Source: Candidatus Methylobacter titanis (lineage in GTDB: Bacteria > Pseudomonadota > Gammaproteobacteria > Methylococcales > Methylomonadaceae). Taken from it: DNA of 64,000 nt. Location: assembly GCA_029946125.1 (NCBI GenBank), contig JAQSDX010000007.1:18703-82702 (forward strand), given 5' to 3'. The translations under genes were made by a program, and so were the position numbers. This document shows positions 26,224-35,068 of this stretch, one piece after another. The first letter of the stretch is position 1, and every line of letters starts with the position of its first letter. Under the pieces are notes generated by a model that saw nothing but the letters and a program-made list of their open reading frames with translations, was not told the DNA's origin and made no database searches.

Positions 26224-26284
26224 ATAAACCCTTAATTGTAGGGGTATGCTAATTTACAGTAACACATCACCATAGAGAAATATC

Positions 26285-26761
26285 ATGTCAACACTAAAAA
26301 CCTTTGAAGGGAATTTACTTGTTCAGGGCGGGAAATTCTGCATCGTAGCCTCCCGGTTTAACAGCTTCATCGTTGAGCAATTGGAAGCCGGTGCGATTGA
26401 TGCCTTGGTGCGTCACGGCGCCAATAAAGCCGATATTCATCTGGTTAAGGCACCCGGTGCGTTTGAGCTGCCGATGGTGGTGCAACGCGTGGCAGCGGCT
26501 AAAAAATATGATGCGATTATCGCCTTAGGCGCAGTGATCCGAGGCGGCACACCGCATTTTGAATATGTCGCCGGTGAATGCGTTAAAGGTTTGGCGCAGG
26601 TTTCTTTGCAATATAGTATCCCCGTCAGTTTTGGCGTATTAACCGTTGACAGTATTGAGCAGGCGATAGAGCGTGCAGGCACCAAAGCCGGTAATAAAGG
26701 CGCGGAAGCGGCAATGTCAGCCATTGAAATGGTCAATTTATTTAATAACCTGGAAAACTAA
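26285..26761 (+). CDS. ribH: 6,7-dimethyl-8-ribityllumazine synthase
   Basis: RibH condenses the RibA/D-derived pyrimidine with the RibB product to give lumazine. The 158-residue protein has the substrate motif [13 protein letters not shown] near the start, [15 protein letters not shown], and [21 protein letters not shown] with the conserved His region. The C-terminus [13 protein letters not shown] is typical. The stop TAA overlaps the nusB ATG by one base, so the two are translated in tandem. Confidence 0.96.
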   Translation: MSTLKTFEGNLLVQGGKFCIVASRFNSFIVEQLEAGAIDALVRHGANKADIHLVKAPGAFELPMVVQRVAAAKKYDAIIALGAVIRGGTPHFEYVAGECVKGLAQVSLQYSIPVSFGVLTVDSIEQAIERAGTKAGNKGAEAAMSAIEMVNLFNNLEN

Positions 26762-27195
26762 TGAGTCAAGCTCGAACCAATGCCCGAAAGGCTGCTGTAC
26801 AGGCATTGTATCAATGGCAAATGGCCGGTCAGAATCTTAGTGAGATTGAACGGCAGTTTCTGGAAGAAGAGCGCTTGAAAGACGCTCAGAAAAGTTATTT
26901 CATCGAGTTATTTTATGGCGTGCCTAAAAATCTGATTGTTATTGATCAGGTATTATCTGAGTTTGTGGACCGTCCTGTTGATATGATTGATCCTGTCGAA
27001 AGGGCAATTTTAAGAATCGGGGTATACGAATTGTTGCATCGACTGGATATGCCGTACCGGGTTGTGTTGAATGAAGGTATTAATTTAGCCAAGTTTTTTG
27101 GTGCCGATGGCAGTCACAAGTATGTTAATGGCATATTGGACAAGGTGGCTCAGCAAAAAAGGGCTGTGGAGATTAAGGCGAAAGGCGCAAGGTGA
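26761..27195 (+). CDS. nusB: transcription antitermination factor NusB
   Basis: NusB pairs with NusE (S10) on boxA RNA and promotes antitermination of rRNA operons. This all-helical 144-residue protein begins ARTNARKAAVQALYQWQMAG and has the family motifs ERAILRIGVYELLHR and YRVVLNEGINLAKFFGADGSHKYVNGILDKVA. Length matches. The ribH-nusB-thiL-pgpA order is conserved among gammaproteobacteria. Confidence 0.97.
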   Translation: MSQARTNARKAAVQALYQWQMAGQNLSEIERQFLEEERLKDAQKSYFIELFYGVPKNLIVIDQVLSEFVDRPVDMIDPVERAILRIGVYELLHRLDMPYRVVLNEGINLAKFFGADGSHKYVNGILDKVAQQKRAVEIKAKGAR

Positions 27196-27217
27196 AAGAC
27201 ACTTTTAGCCTTTAAAA

Positions 27218-28153
27218 ATGCCACTTTCCGAATTTGCCTTAATCCAGCGTTTCTTTACTAAGCAGCGGGTCATAAATCCGTCAACGCTGCTGGGCATAGG
27301 CGATGACTGCGCGTTGCTGTCCATTCCTGATGGTTATGAGCTGGCGGTGACCACCGATACCATGGTCGAAAACGTGCATTTTTTTGCAGGAACCGATCCT
27401 GACTTGCTGGGCCATAAGCTGTTGGCCGTTAATTTGAGTGATCTTGCTGCCATGGGGGCAAAGCCCGTTTCGGTGACGCTGGCATTAACCCTGCCTAGGG
27501 TTGATGAAAACTGGTTGACGGCTTTTGCCCAAGGTTTTTTAAAATTAGCCGAGCGCTATTCGGTGGATTTGATCGGCGGCGATACCACCTCCGGCCCGTT
27601 GACCTTGACCGTTCAGGCCATGGGTTTAGTGCCGAAAGACCAAGCGCTTAGGCGTTCATCGGCCCATCCCGGCGATTTTATTTATATGACCGGCTTATTG
27701 GGCGATGCCGGCCTGGGATTAAAAATAAAGCAAGGCTATGACTGCGCCGATTCCGAAGCCGCGTTAATGCGCTTTAACCGACCGGAGCCGCAAGTCGAAG
27801 CAGGGCAGGCCTTAATCGGCATTGCTAACGCCTGCATCGATTTATCGGACGGCTTGGCGGGCGATTTGGCTCATATACTGGAGCAAAGCCAAGTGGGTGC
27901 CTGTCTTGATTGGGATGCGTTGCCGTTGTCTAATGCTGTGCTGTCCTATATAACCGATACCGGCGACTGGTCTATGCCGCTGACTGCCGGTGACGACTAC
28001 GAGCTGTGTTTTACCGTAAGTCCCGGACAGGCAGATAAGTTGACTATAGCCGCCACCAAAATCGGCATCATTGAATCTCAACCGGGTTTGCGGCTGAGTA
28101 GAACGGGTCATATCGAACCACTAGAGGTAAAAGGCTTTGAGCATTTTTCTTAA
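27218..28153 (+). CDS. thiL: thiamine-monophosphate kinase
   Basis: ThiL phosphorylates thiamine monophosphate to the active diphosphate. The 311-residue protein starts SEFALIQRFF and has the nucleotide-metal site GIGDDCALLSIP, VTTDTMVENVHFF, AVNLSDLAAMGAKPVSVTLALTLP and DLIGGDTTSGPL. The late motif CIDLSDGLAGDLAHIL and the TAGDDYELCFT loop are intact. It lies 22 bp after nusB and overlaps or abuts pgpA. Confidence 0.96.
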   Translation: MPLSEFALIQRFFTKQRVINPSTLLGIGDDCALLSIPDGYELAVTTDTMVENVHFFAGTDPDLLGHKLLAVNLSDLAAMGAKPVSVTLALTLPRVDENWLTAFAQGFLKLAERYSVDLIGGDTTSGPLTLTVQAMGLVPKDQALRRSSAHPGDFIYMTGLLGDAGLGLKIKQGYDCADSEAALMRFNRPEPQVEAGQALIGIANACIDLSDGLAGDLAHILEQSQVGACLDWDALPLSNAVLSYITDTGDWSMPLTAGDDYELCFTVSPGQADKLTIAATKIGIIESQPGLRLSRTGHIEPLEVKGFEHFS

Positions 28154-28643
28154 TACCCAGATGGGTAAAAATAAATTGACACCTAAGCAGATACTGTCCG
28201 ATCCTATCCTGTTTTTGGCTTTCGGTTTCGGTTCCGGCCTGGCAAAAAAAGCCCCAGGCACCATGGGTACCTTGGCGGCGATTCCGGTGTACTGGCTATT
28301 TGCGCAATCCAATTTATTTATTTACAGCCTGTTGACATTAATCGTGACCATTATCGGTATCCCGATTTGTGAAATAGCCGCAAAAAAGCTGGACGAACAT
28401 GATTTTGGCGGCATCGTCTGGGATGAGATTGCCGGTTATCTGATAACCTTATGGTTCGTGCCTTTTAGCTGGCAAGCGGTGATACTGGGCTTTATCTTGT
28501 TCAGATTCTTCGACATACTCAAGCCGTGGCCGATTAAGTGGATTGACAGGCAGATACACGGCGGTCTGGGTATCATGCTGGATGATGTGCTGGCGGGGAT
28601 ATTTGCAGGTGCTTTGTTGCTATGGGCTTCAGCCTATTTCTAG
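28137..28643 (+). CDS. pgpA: phosphatidylglycerophosphatase A
   Basis: PgpA dephosphorylates phosphatidylglycerol phosphate in the inner membrane. The 168-residue form has the family motif FGSGLAKKAPGTMGTLAAIPVYW and the downstream DEIAGYLITLWFVP and RFFDILKPWPIKWIDRQIHGG, then GIMLDDVLAGIFAG. Two starts are possible: TTG at 28137, which overlaps thiL by 17 nt and has AGAGG upstream, or ATG at 28161, without a clear ribosome site. I keep the TTG with moderate certainty. Confidence 0.92.
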   Translation: MSIFLNTQMGKNKLTPKQILSDPILFLAFGFGSGLAKKAPGTMGTLAAIPVYWLFAQSNLFIYSLLTLIVTIIGIPICEIAAKKLDEHDFGGIVWDEIAGYLITLWFVPFSWQAVILGFILFRFFDILKPWPIKWIDRQIHGGLGIMLDDVLAGIFAGALLLWASAYF

Positions 28644-28644
28644 C

Positions 28645-30918
28645 TTAATTCCGCTTAAAAATCATTAAAGTAATATCATCATTAAAAGATTCGCTACGGC
28701 AAAATTGTTTGAGTTGTTCCAGCAGCACTTCAATGATGACTTGTGGGGATTGCTGCGCATATTGAACAAGAATATCACTGACGCGTTGTAAACCGAAAAA
28801 ATCGCCATTGGCGTTTTCCGCTTCGGTTAAACCGTCGGTATACAGCAGGATTATGTCGCCTTGGGATAGTGCGGTGGTTTTTTCTTCAAACATCACATTT
28901 TTGTGTACCCCCAATATTAATCCCTCCGCATCGAGTTGTTGGCATTCGGATTGAAACCGGCTATGTAACAAGGGGGGCGGGTGACCGGCATTGGCAAAGC
29001 TCAATTGCTGGTTGGTGATGTTATATTGCAAATAGAACAAAGTGATAAAGTAGTCGGATTTATCCAAATCCTCAAAAAGGAAATTATTGAGTATGGTCAG
29101 CGTTTCTGCGGGCGTACCCGAGCCGTTTGCCTGGCTTCGAATGGCGCTGCGGGTTTCCACCATAAACAGGGCAGGGCCGATTGAATGTCCCGAAACATCG
29201 GCAATAATCATGTCCAGACAGTTTTCATTACGGTAAAAATAATCAAAATAGTCGCCGCCAACCTGGTCGGCCGGCAGACAGTAACCGGTGACTTCAAAAT
29301 GACTGGATTTAATCGGTGCCGAGGGCGAAAGAGATGCCTGAATGCGTTCGGCAATCTTGATTTCGCTTTGAGCAATAGCCAGATTGATTTGTGCCTGGCG
29401 AATTGCCGCTTCCGTCGCTTTTCGCGTGGTAATATCTACGATGGTGCTCAGTATCAGTGTTTCTTCATGGCTATCGATCAGGCTGAGGCCTATTTCAACG
29501 GGAAATTCAGTTCCGTCTTTGCGTAAGCCGTAGAGTTCTTGGCCCACTCCCATAGGTCTGGACACAGGGGCGGCGAGGTACGCCTGACGGAAACCCCTAT
29601 GTGCGCTACGAAAGCGCTCCGGCACTAATATTTCAATCGGTTGTCCAATGAGTTCAGTGCGTAAGTAACCGAAAGACGCCTCTGTTTGCGCATTGATCAT
29701 CACAATCGTTCCTGATTCGTTTACCATAATAATCGCGTTGGGCGATGATTCCACCGCTTGTCGAAATCGATGCTCCAGGCGCTTACGCTTGGTAATATCG
29801 TGGATAAAACCGCTGAATATATAGGCATTGCCAAGTTTTAACGGGGAAAAACTAAGTTCAACAGGAAATTCAGTGCCGTCGCGACGAATGGCGGTCTGCT
29901 CAAGCAATTGATTGAAAAGCGGACCTTGTCCTGTGCGCAGAAAGTGTTCCAATCCTTGTCGGTGCGCGTTGCGCAATTGTGGCGGTATGATTAACTCTTC
30001 AAGACGCTGGCCGATGGCTTCTTCCTTTGTCCAGCCGAATATTTTTTCTGCCGGGTGATTCCAATCGGTAACGATACCGTATGAATCCATAATCACGATG
30101 GCGCTCAAGGAGCTCTCAATAATCATTCGGGTACGTTTTTCGCTTTCGATAAGTGCATCCTGAAAATGCATTCTGGCGGTAATATCCCGGTCGACGCCCC
30201 GCCATTTAAGCAGTTTTCCGGCTGCATCGATTATCGGCAATCCGGTTGATTCGGTCAGTATTGAGCGGCCGTCTTTATGCTGATAGTGAGCTAACAACGC
30301 ATAAAAAGGTCGATGGCTGGCTGCGTATTGTTGCTGCTCAGCTTTATCCTGGGGCGTTAAAAACTCGGTATAGTGTTTGCCCAGCACTTCATCCGGACTA
30401 TAGCCCAGTATTTGACTCACTGCGGCGCTGCTATAGCTATAGTAACCATCGGGATCCTGTTCCCATAACCATTCGCCGGCCATTTCCGCCATCTGTCGAA
30501 AACGTTCCTCACTTTCGGTAAGCGCCGATTCGGCGCTGAAGTCTTCGGCAGACTTGTCCTGAATCAATAAAACAATCTCGGTTTTGTTGGGTATTCGACT
30601 GGATAAGGCAAACAGCGAGATGAATACCCGGATTTTGTTATGTTCCTTGGTAACAATTTCGCCAACAAAGCCTGTCCTGAGCGAAGTTGAAGGCGCTGTT
30701 TTGAGCGGAACCACGCCAATTACATTGGCAAGGGCGGCCTGCCATACGGCCTTGTCGTTTCCGGAAGCGTAGATAAGGTCAACAGGCTTACCGATGAGTT
30801 CTTCTTCGGTATAGCCTAAGAAAATAGCGGCAGAGGGGCTAAGCTGGGTAATACGCAATACGGTATCTTCTGAACGAATCAGCTCAAGGACAATGATATG
30901 GGGTGTGAGCTGATGCAT
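28645..30918 (-). CDS. four-PAS sensor with C-terminal SpoIIE/RsbU-type phosphatase
   Basis: This 757-residue soluble protein has PAS domains at about 5-125, 140-255, 262-378 and 385-500, each ending near a PAC motif such as DITKRKRLE. A PP2C-type serine phosphatase domain follows (GYCLPADQVGGDYFDYF, ADVSGHSIGPALFM, LLYTDGLTEAEN, FNDDITLMIFKRN). The aspartates that bind Mg/Mn are present. Such proteins dephosphorylate anti-anti-sigma STAS proteins after a sensory cue. No partner STAS or anti-sigma gene is adjacent. PAS1 contains PSTSLRTG at residues 76-83, a translated REP element. A small ORF precedes it by 5 bp. Confidence 0.85.
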   Translation of the reverse strand: MHQLTPHIIVLELIRSEDTVLRITQLSPSAAIFLGYTEEELIGKPVDLIYASGNDKAVWQAALANVIGVVPLKTAPSTSLRTGFVGEIVTKEHNKIRVFISLFALSSRIPNKTEIVLLIQDKSAEDFSAESALTESEERFRQMAEMAGEWLWEQDPDGYYSYSSAAVSQILGYSPDEVLGKHYTEFLTPQDKAEQQQYAASHRPFYALLAHYQHKDGRSILTESTGLPIIDAAGKLLKWRGVDRDITARMHFQDALIESEKRTRMIIESSLSAIVIMDSYGIVTDWNHPAEKIFGWTKEEAIGQRLEELIIPPQLRNAHRQGLEHFLRTGQGPLFNQLLEQTAIRRDGTEFPVELSFSPLKLGNAYIFSGFIHDITKRKRLEHRFRQAVESSPNAIIMVNESGTIVMINAQTEASFGYLRTELIGQPIEILVPERFRSAHRGFRQAYLAAPVSRPMGVGQELYGLRKDGTEFPVEIGLSLIDSHEETLILSTIVDITTRKATEAAIRQAQINLAIAQSEIKIAERIQASLSPSAPIKSSHFEVTGYCLPADQVGGDYFDYFYRNENCLDMIIADVSGHSIGPALFMVETRSAIRSQANGSGTPAETLTILNNFLFEDLDKSDYFITLFYLQYNITNQQLSFANAGHPPPLLHSRFQSECQQLDAEGLILGVHKNVMFEEKTTALSQGDIILLYTDGLTEAENANGDFFGLQRVSDILVQYAQQSPQVIIEVLLEQLKQFCRSESFNDDITLMIFKRN
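30671..30692. repeat. REP element embedded in the first PAS domain
   Basis: On the minus strand the 22-bp site begins CCTTCAACTTCGCTCAGGAC; it differs by a single base from the common CCTTCGACTTCGCTCAGGAC repeat. It is in frame in the PAS/SpoIIE gene, giving the peptide PSTSLRTG. The opposite strand reads PVLSEVEG, the other well-known translation of this repeat. Confidence 0.8.
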
Positions 30919-30923
30919 GCTAT

Positions 30924-31070
30924 TCAGCTTGTAGGATGTGCCGACGAAGAACGTATATCGTTTACGATGGATATGGCATGCTCAGGGAAAATTTTATGAC
31001 GTTCAGTACATTCTATGAATTCATGTGGGGTTGCGGTATCTGGTTCTGCAAATATCAATAAGTTCATCAT
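30924..31070 (-). CDS. small ORF of 48 codons upstream of the PAS/SpoIIE gene
   Basis: From ATG at 31070 a 48-residue frame (MMNLLIFAEPDTATPHEFIE at the start) runs to TGA at 30924-30926. The next gene starts at 30918, 5 nt on. AGGTGAG lies at good spacing before the start, which is better than most neighbours here. I recognise no family. It may be a small partner protein or a translational coupling leader. Evidence is only the ribosome site and the tight spacing. Confidence 0.4.
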   Translation of the reverse strand: MMNLLIFAEPDTATPHEFIECTERHKIFPEHAISIVNDIRSSSAHPTS

Positions 31071-31265
31071 CCGCTCACCTGAAGCCCACTGGAAAATAAA
31101 TGCGGAATACTTACACGGGATAAGTTCAGCGTTATATCGATAATAAAAAACTCAATACCATTTAGCAATCTATATTTAGTGCGGTTGTGATACGGTACGG
31201 GCTATTTTTCCGGTTTATGATGGTGCTTTGATGCAGGTGGATGTTGAGGTTAGAGCGAACTCGTC

Positions 31266-32192
31266 CTAGCCGGTCATAAGAGTCTTAACATGAATGGCAA
31301 CACTGGCAGCCAATGCCTTGAGATGATAACCGCCTTCTAATGCTGAAATAATTCGGCCTTTACAGCAGCTGTCAGCGATAGTCATTAATTCTTCAGTAAT
31401 CCATTTAAAATCATCTTCAACCAGCATGATGGAAGCCAAGGGATCATCTTTATGTGCATCAAAGCCGGCTGAAATCAGCAATAAATCAGGCTTGAAGTTT
31501 TTTAGCGCCGGTAAAATAATACGGCTGTATTTTTGCCTGAACTCAACGCCTGAGTCACCCGCAGTCAGCGGCACATTGATTATATTGCCGACACCGGTTT
31601 CTGCCGGATGACCGGTGCCGGGATAATGCGGCATTTCATGACTGGATGCATAGAGTACCTTGGGCTGATGGTAAAAAGCCGCCTGCGTACCGTTGCCGTG
31701 ATGGACATCAAAGTCAACAATTGCGATGCGTCCGAGTTGATAATGGTGAAGCGCATAACTCGCCGCAATCGCTATATTATTAAATAGGCAAAAGCCCATG
31801 GCTTGCTCGGGTTCTGCATGATGTCCAGGTGGGCGTATCGCACAAAAGGCATTGTCGGCTTTGTCGGCCAGGACTTTATCGACGGCATCGCAAACCGCGC
31901 CAACCGCACGAAAAGCGGCTAGTCTCGATCCGGGCGACAGCACCGTGTCCTGGTCCAAATAGTGCTCACCTTGTACGGGTATGGCTTTTAGAATGGTATC
32001 GATGTGGAATTGGGAGTGGATTAGCCTGATTTGCCGCTCTGTGCCGAGTGGCGGCGATTGCCGGGTTAAACCTGAGAATTCCGGTGCCGCCAATGCTTGT
32101 TCTATGCTCCTGAGTCGGTCGGCGCATTCAGGATGTCCAGTTCCTGTTTGATGAAAAAGAAAATCAGGATGACTGTAATAAAGTGTCTTCAC
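31266..32192 (-). CDS. histone deacetylase-family (acetoin utilisation/HDAC-like) amidohydrolase
   Basis: The 308-residue protein has the arginase/deacetylase fold. The active site is complete: H124 and H125 in IRPPGHHAEPE, D160, D162 and H164 in DFDVHHGNGTQ (zinc ligands D162 and H164), D245 in SAGFDAHKDDPLA, and the transition-state Tyr in ALEGGYHL. It should deacetylate acetyl-lysine or acetylpolyamine-like substrates. The physiological substrate is unknown. It stands alone between signalling genes, and the next minus-strand gene begins 220 bp downstream. Confidence 0.9.
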   Translation of the reverse strand: MKTLYYSHPDFLFHQTGTGHPECADRLRSIEQALAAPEFSGLTRQSPPLGTERQIRLIHSQFHIDTILKAIPVQGEHYLDQDTVLSPGSRLAAFRAVGAVCDAVDKVLADKADNAFCAIRPPGHHAEPEQAMGFCLFNNIAIAASYALHHYQLGRIAIVDFDVHHGNGTQAAFYHQPKVLYASSHEMPHYPGTGHPAETGVGNIINVPLTAGDSGVEFRQKYSRIILPALKNFKPDLLLISAGFDAHKDDPLASIMLVEDDFKWITEELMTIADSCCKGRIISALEGGYHLKALAASVAIHVKTLMTG

Positions 32193-32231
32193 AAGGTCTC
32201 GCTTTAAAATCTGCTAGTAAAAAAACGGATA

Positions 32232-33116
32232 TTATCCGTAAATTGTAATTGCTTGAAGAGATGCATGACTATCTTCATTTTCTAAAATACCCGGCGGATT
32301 CACTTTAGCAGACGCTGGTACGTTCAGTTTGTAGCCAAAACCTTTCACCGTCAAAATCCATTGCGGATTGTTCGGGTCGTGTTCAATCTTTTTTCTTAAT
32401 AAGTGCATGTATTGATAAAGATCTGACTTGGTTACCCGGTTATTTTCAGGCCAGATATGATTGATGATTTCATCAGTCATAAATACGCGATCAACATCTT
32501 TTGCCAATAATTCAAAAAGATCAAATTCTTTACGGGTTAAATTCAGCGATTTACCGTTAAAAAATACACATTTAGATCGTTGATCAATCTGAAAAGGTTC
32601 GACGATGAGATAATCGGTATGCCCATTTTTGGGTGTGTTATTAGACAACTGGTTATTGCCGGTAACCTCAAGCATTAACAGCCTTCGGTCATTAGTCACC
32701 CGTCTCGAACGACTCCTTTTTTCTTGAATAAAGTGATGATGTTGCTTGAATTTATTGAGTAGATAGTTATCCAATTGATTAACATCAAGAGGGGAATCTA
32801 AAACAGTGTCAACCCAGCAAGCGATACCCTCTTCTAAACGGGAATCGTTATTAATGTCACGTAAGTAGCATACGGGGATTTGATGGTTAAGGCTGATTTC
32901 ACGAATCAACTTAACGATAATTTTTTGGGTCTGACTTTGTACCGGATCGACAGCAAGAATAATGATATTCGGCTGCATCTGAGTTATTGCATTAAGTGAT
33001 TCTATATCGGCAGCGGTTTCAACAATTTTATAGCGATGTGCATGACAATATCCTTTTAATAAGCCCAGAAGATAAGGGTCATCACTAATCAGTGCAATCC
33101 GGAAATCTGTATTCAT
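32232..33116 (-). CDS. OmpR/PhoB-type regulator with degenerate receiver domain
   Basis: The protein has 294 residues from ATG at 33116, preferred because AAGGACTCCT lies immediately upstream; a frame from 33152 would add 12 residues. Residues 5-120 look like a receiver: D12 and D13 remain (ISDDPYLL). However, the phospho-acceptor position reads Ala55 in NIIILAVDPV, and the usual Thr/Ser and Lys are not where expected. Residues about 185-280 are a winged-helix domain (LNLTRKEFDLFELLAKDVDR, then YQYMHLLRKKIEHDP and VKGFGYKL). It therefore probably binds DNA without Asp phosphorylation. No histidine kinase is adjacent. Confidence 0.85.
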   Translation of the reverse strand: MNTDFRIALISDDPYLLGLLKGYCHAHRYKIVETAADIESLNAITQMQPNIIILAVDPVQSQTQKIIVKLIREISLNHQIPVCYLRDINNDSRLEEGIACWVDTVLDSPLDVNQLDNYLLNKFKQHHHFIQEKRSRSRRVTNDRRLLMLEVTGNNQLSNNTPKNGHTDYLIVEPFQIDQRSKCVFFNGKSLNLTRKEFDLFELLAKDVDRVFMTDEIINHIWPENNRVTKSDLYQYMHLLRKKIEHDPNNPQWILTVKGFGYKLNVPASAKVNPPGILENEDSHASLQAITIYG

Positions 33117-34050
33117 AGGAGTCCTTGAAAAATCCTTAAAGTAAACAGACACAGGGTCTGAGGGGACAACAAAAATAATTTACTGGCAACTAATAAAATA
33201 AAAGTAACTACTCAGCAGAGACTGGCTTTAATAATAGAGCATCGGTAACGCTGATTAAATAGGCTGAAATGGTTTTTTATCAAAAATTACTCCTGACGCC
33301 GGACGAGGTATTCATGCCGCCCAAAACGTTTGATAATTCGCAAGTTCAGATCGTTTGCGACGAACATATTAGTCGATAAACATACCGAACGGAGTTGAAA
33401 AAATCTCGTTCTGCTCAGTGAATAACGATCTACAGTTGAGTACTTTTTGAATATTGTCGTATTTTTTATGTTGCCTAGAGGCAGCTGTTTTTAGTTTTCG
33501 TGGAGCAATTGATTTTTATAGGTTTATCAGTCAAATCCATGATTTATTTTTGTAACTGCTGAGTAGTTACACATTAAATAGCGTTAGCGATTAAAAAAGT
33601 CACAATAAATTAGCGAGTTATATTGAACATTATCACATTCATAGCGTAATACGAATTAGTAGTACTGCGTATTCTAAGAATATACTTATTCCAGACACGG
33701 CAGTTGTTCTCGTTAATGATGGAATAGGCTAAAAGACCGGGTTGTTTTTCCCCCTTATTACCTTCTTAAAAATTATGCTGTCGTATAGCCAGTGTTTTGT
33801 TGATAGGTAAGTATTACCACGTATTTTATTTATGTTTTTGCTTTGTTAAGGTAATCAACATTAATTTAATCTTAAAAAATGCTTAAATCTTAAATTGATG
33901 AGTGGTTCGTTTACGGTGCTAACCTTTTTTCAACTTATTACAAAATAGATAACTGATGATACGGTTCTTACTAAAAATCAGATGTCTTTGAAGGTAGATT
34001 GCCAAGAAATGTTTTACCCGGGGTATTCCATAAACGTGTAAAGGTGCCGT
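33117..34050. other. 934-bp AT-rich intergenic region
   Basis: No convincing ORF is present on either strand. The region holds a 367-bp segment bounded by 15-bp inverted repeats (33204-33570, listed separately). The remaining ~480 bp before the PAS gene at 34051 are AT-rich, with runs such as AATTTAATCTTAAAAAATG, and probably include the promoters of the two divergent genes. No structured RNA could be recognised by eye. Confidence 0.5.
33204..33570. mobile_element. MITE-like element with 15-bp terminal inverted repeats
   Basis: GTAACTACTCAGCAG at 33204-33218 is the exact reverse complement of CTGCTGAGTAGTTAC at 33556-33570, with the ends pointing outward. The 367-bp interior codes for nothing recognisable and is AT-rich. 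This is the form of a miniature inverted-repeat element mobilised by a transposase elsewhere. Flanks are A/T-rich, so a target duplication cannot be decided. An alternative is two binding sites of one regulator, but 15 exact bases over this spacing favour a transposable element. Confidence 0.55.
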
Positions 34051-35007
34051 ATGATAAATGAAGTAATTAAACAAAACTCGTTACCAGTAGAGCGTTACCA
34101 TCCTCTAATGACCGAAGCAGATGACCTCCCTATCGTAGAATGGCTACATAAACTACGGTTACATCAAATCGAACTGGATAAGAAAAACGATGAGCTGAGG
34201 TGTGCTCATGTTGTTCAGGACGAACCCCGTGACTGTTATGTGGGACTCTATGATTTTGCTCCGGTCGGTTATCTTACGCTCACGCGTGAGGGTAAGATTG
34301 CAGAAATCAACCCTACTGCTGCCAGATTGCTTGGAGTGGATCGCAGAAAACTGCCATCCGATCATTTTTCTGCCTTTGTGACGCCTAAAGATATTGAATG
34401 TTGCCAACTTTTTTTCTCAGGCATAAAAAAGCATAACCAGAGGAACAATACCGAGATGACGCTAAAACGCAGTGATGGTGCGGTATTCCCTGTTCAGATG
34501 GAATGTCTGTCTGTACCATCTGCCGGCAAAGGTTCGATGTTGCGAATTACACTTACCGAAAGCAAAAAACAAGCAAAGAGGGTTTTGCATGAGGATCAGA
34601 CGCACACGCTGGATATAGAGCAGGCTAGTGCCGAGATGGGTTCATGGGATTGGGATATTACAACCGGACGCGTCATTTTTAATGAACGCTGGGCTAAGAT
34701 ACGCGGTTACCGGTTAGGCGATATAGAATCTCACATCGATACCTGGGAAAACAGTATCTACCCCAATGATTTCCCTGCTTATGATGCTGCTTTAACGGCG
34801 CATTTAGAAAATAGCACGCCGTTTTTTCAAGCTGAATATCGCGTCCGCACCCGGTCGGGATCCTTAATTTGGCTATTGAATCGCGGCACAGTAATTCAGC
34901 GCGATGCTGAAGGCAATCCCCTGCATATGGCCGGTATCGAGATGGACATCACCGAACGCAGGAATAGCGATAAAATTAAGACTCTGAAAATAAAAGAGTT
35001 GCACTAA
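34051..35007 (+). CDS. PAS-only signalling protein without output domain
   Basis: This 318-residue soluble protein has an N-terminal helical lead (EWLHKLRLHQIELDKKNDELR), a PAS domain at about 65-170 (YDFAPVGYLTLTREGKIAEI), and a second PAS plus PAC at about 185-308 (GSWDWDITTGRVIFNERWAK, AGIEMDITERRNSD). It then stops after IKTLKIKELH where related proteins continue into a kinase, GGDEF or phosphatase. It may be a natural partner protein or a 3'-truncated sensor. It faces away from the degenerate response regulator across the 934-bp gap. Confidence 0.75.
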   Translation: MINEVIKQNSLPVERYHPLMTEADDLPIVEWLHKLRLHQIELDKKNDELRCAHVVQDEPRDCYVGLYDFAPVGYLTLTREGKIAEINPTAARLLGVDRRKLPSDHFSAFVTPKDIECCQLFFSGIKKHNQRNNTEMTLKRSDGAVFPVQMECLSVPSAGKGSMLRITLTESKKQAKRVLHEDQTHTLDIEQASAEMGSWDWDITTGRVIFNERWAKIRGYRLGDIESHIDTWENSIYPNDFPAYDAALTAHLENSTPFFQAEYRVRTRSGSLIWLLNRGTVIQRDAEGNPLHMAGIEMDITERRNSDKIKTLKIKELH

Positions 35008-35068
35008 ATTAGGCTATTGCAGTGGGTGACGTCATTGTCACGTAACTATTCAGCATGAAACATTATTT

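Noticed and set aside
22646..26284. FMN riboswitch before the riboflavin genes
   Set aside because: I looked for the conserved RFN core in the leaders of nrdR-ribD, ribE, ribBA and ribH and saw only REP-like palindromes. A covariance-model search would settle it.
28981..30772. Several plus-strand ORFs within the PAS/SpoIIE gene
   Set aside because: They are antisense shadows of a gene with clear PAS and PP2C motifs; one of them carries the PVLSEVEG translation of the REP.
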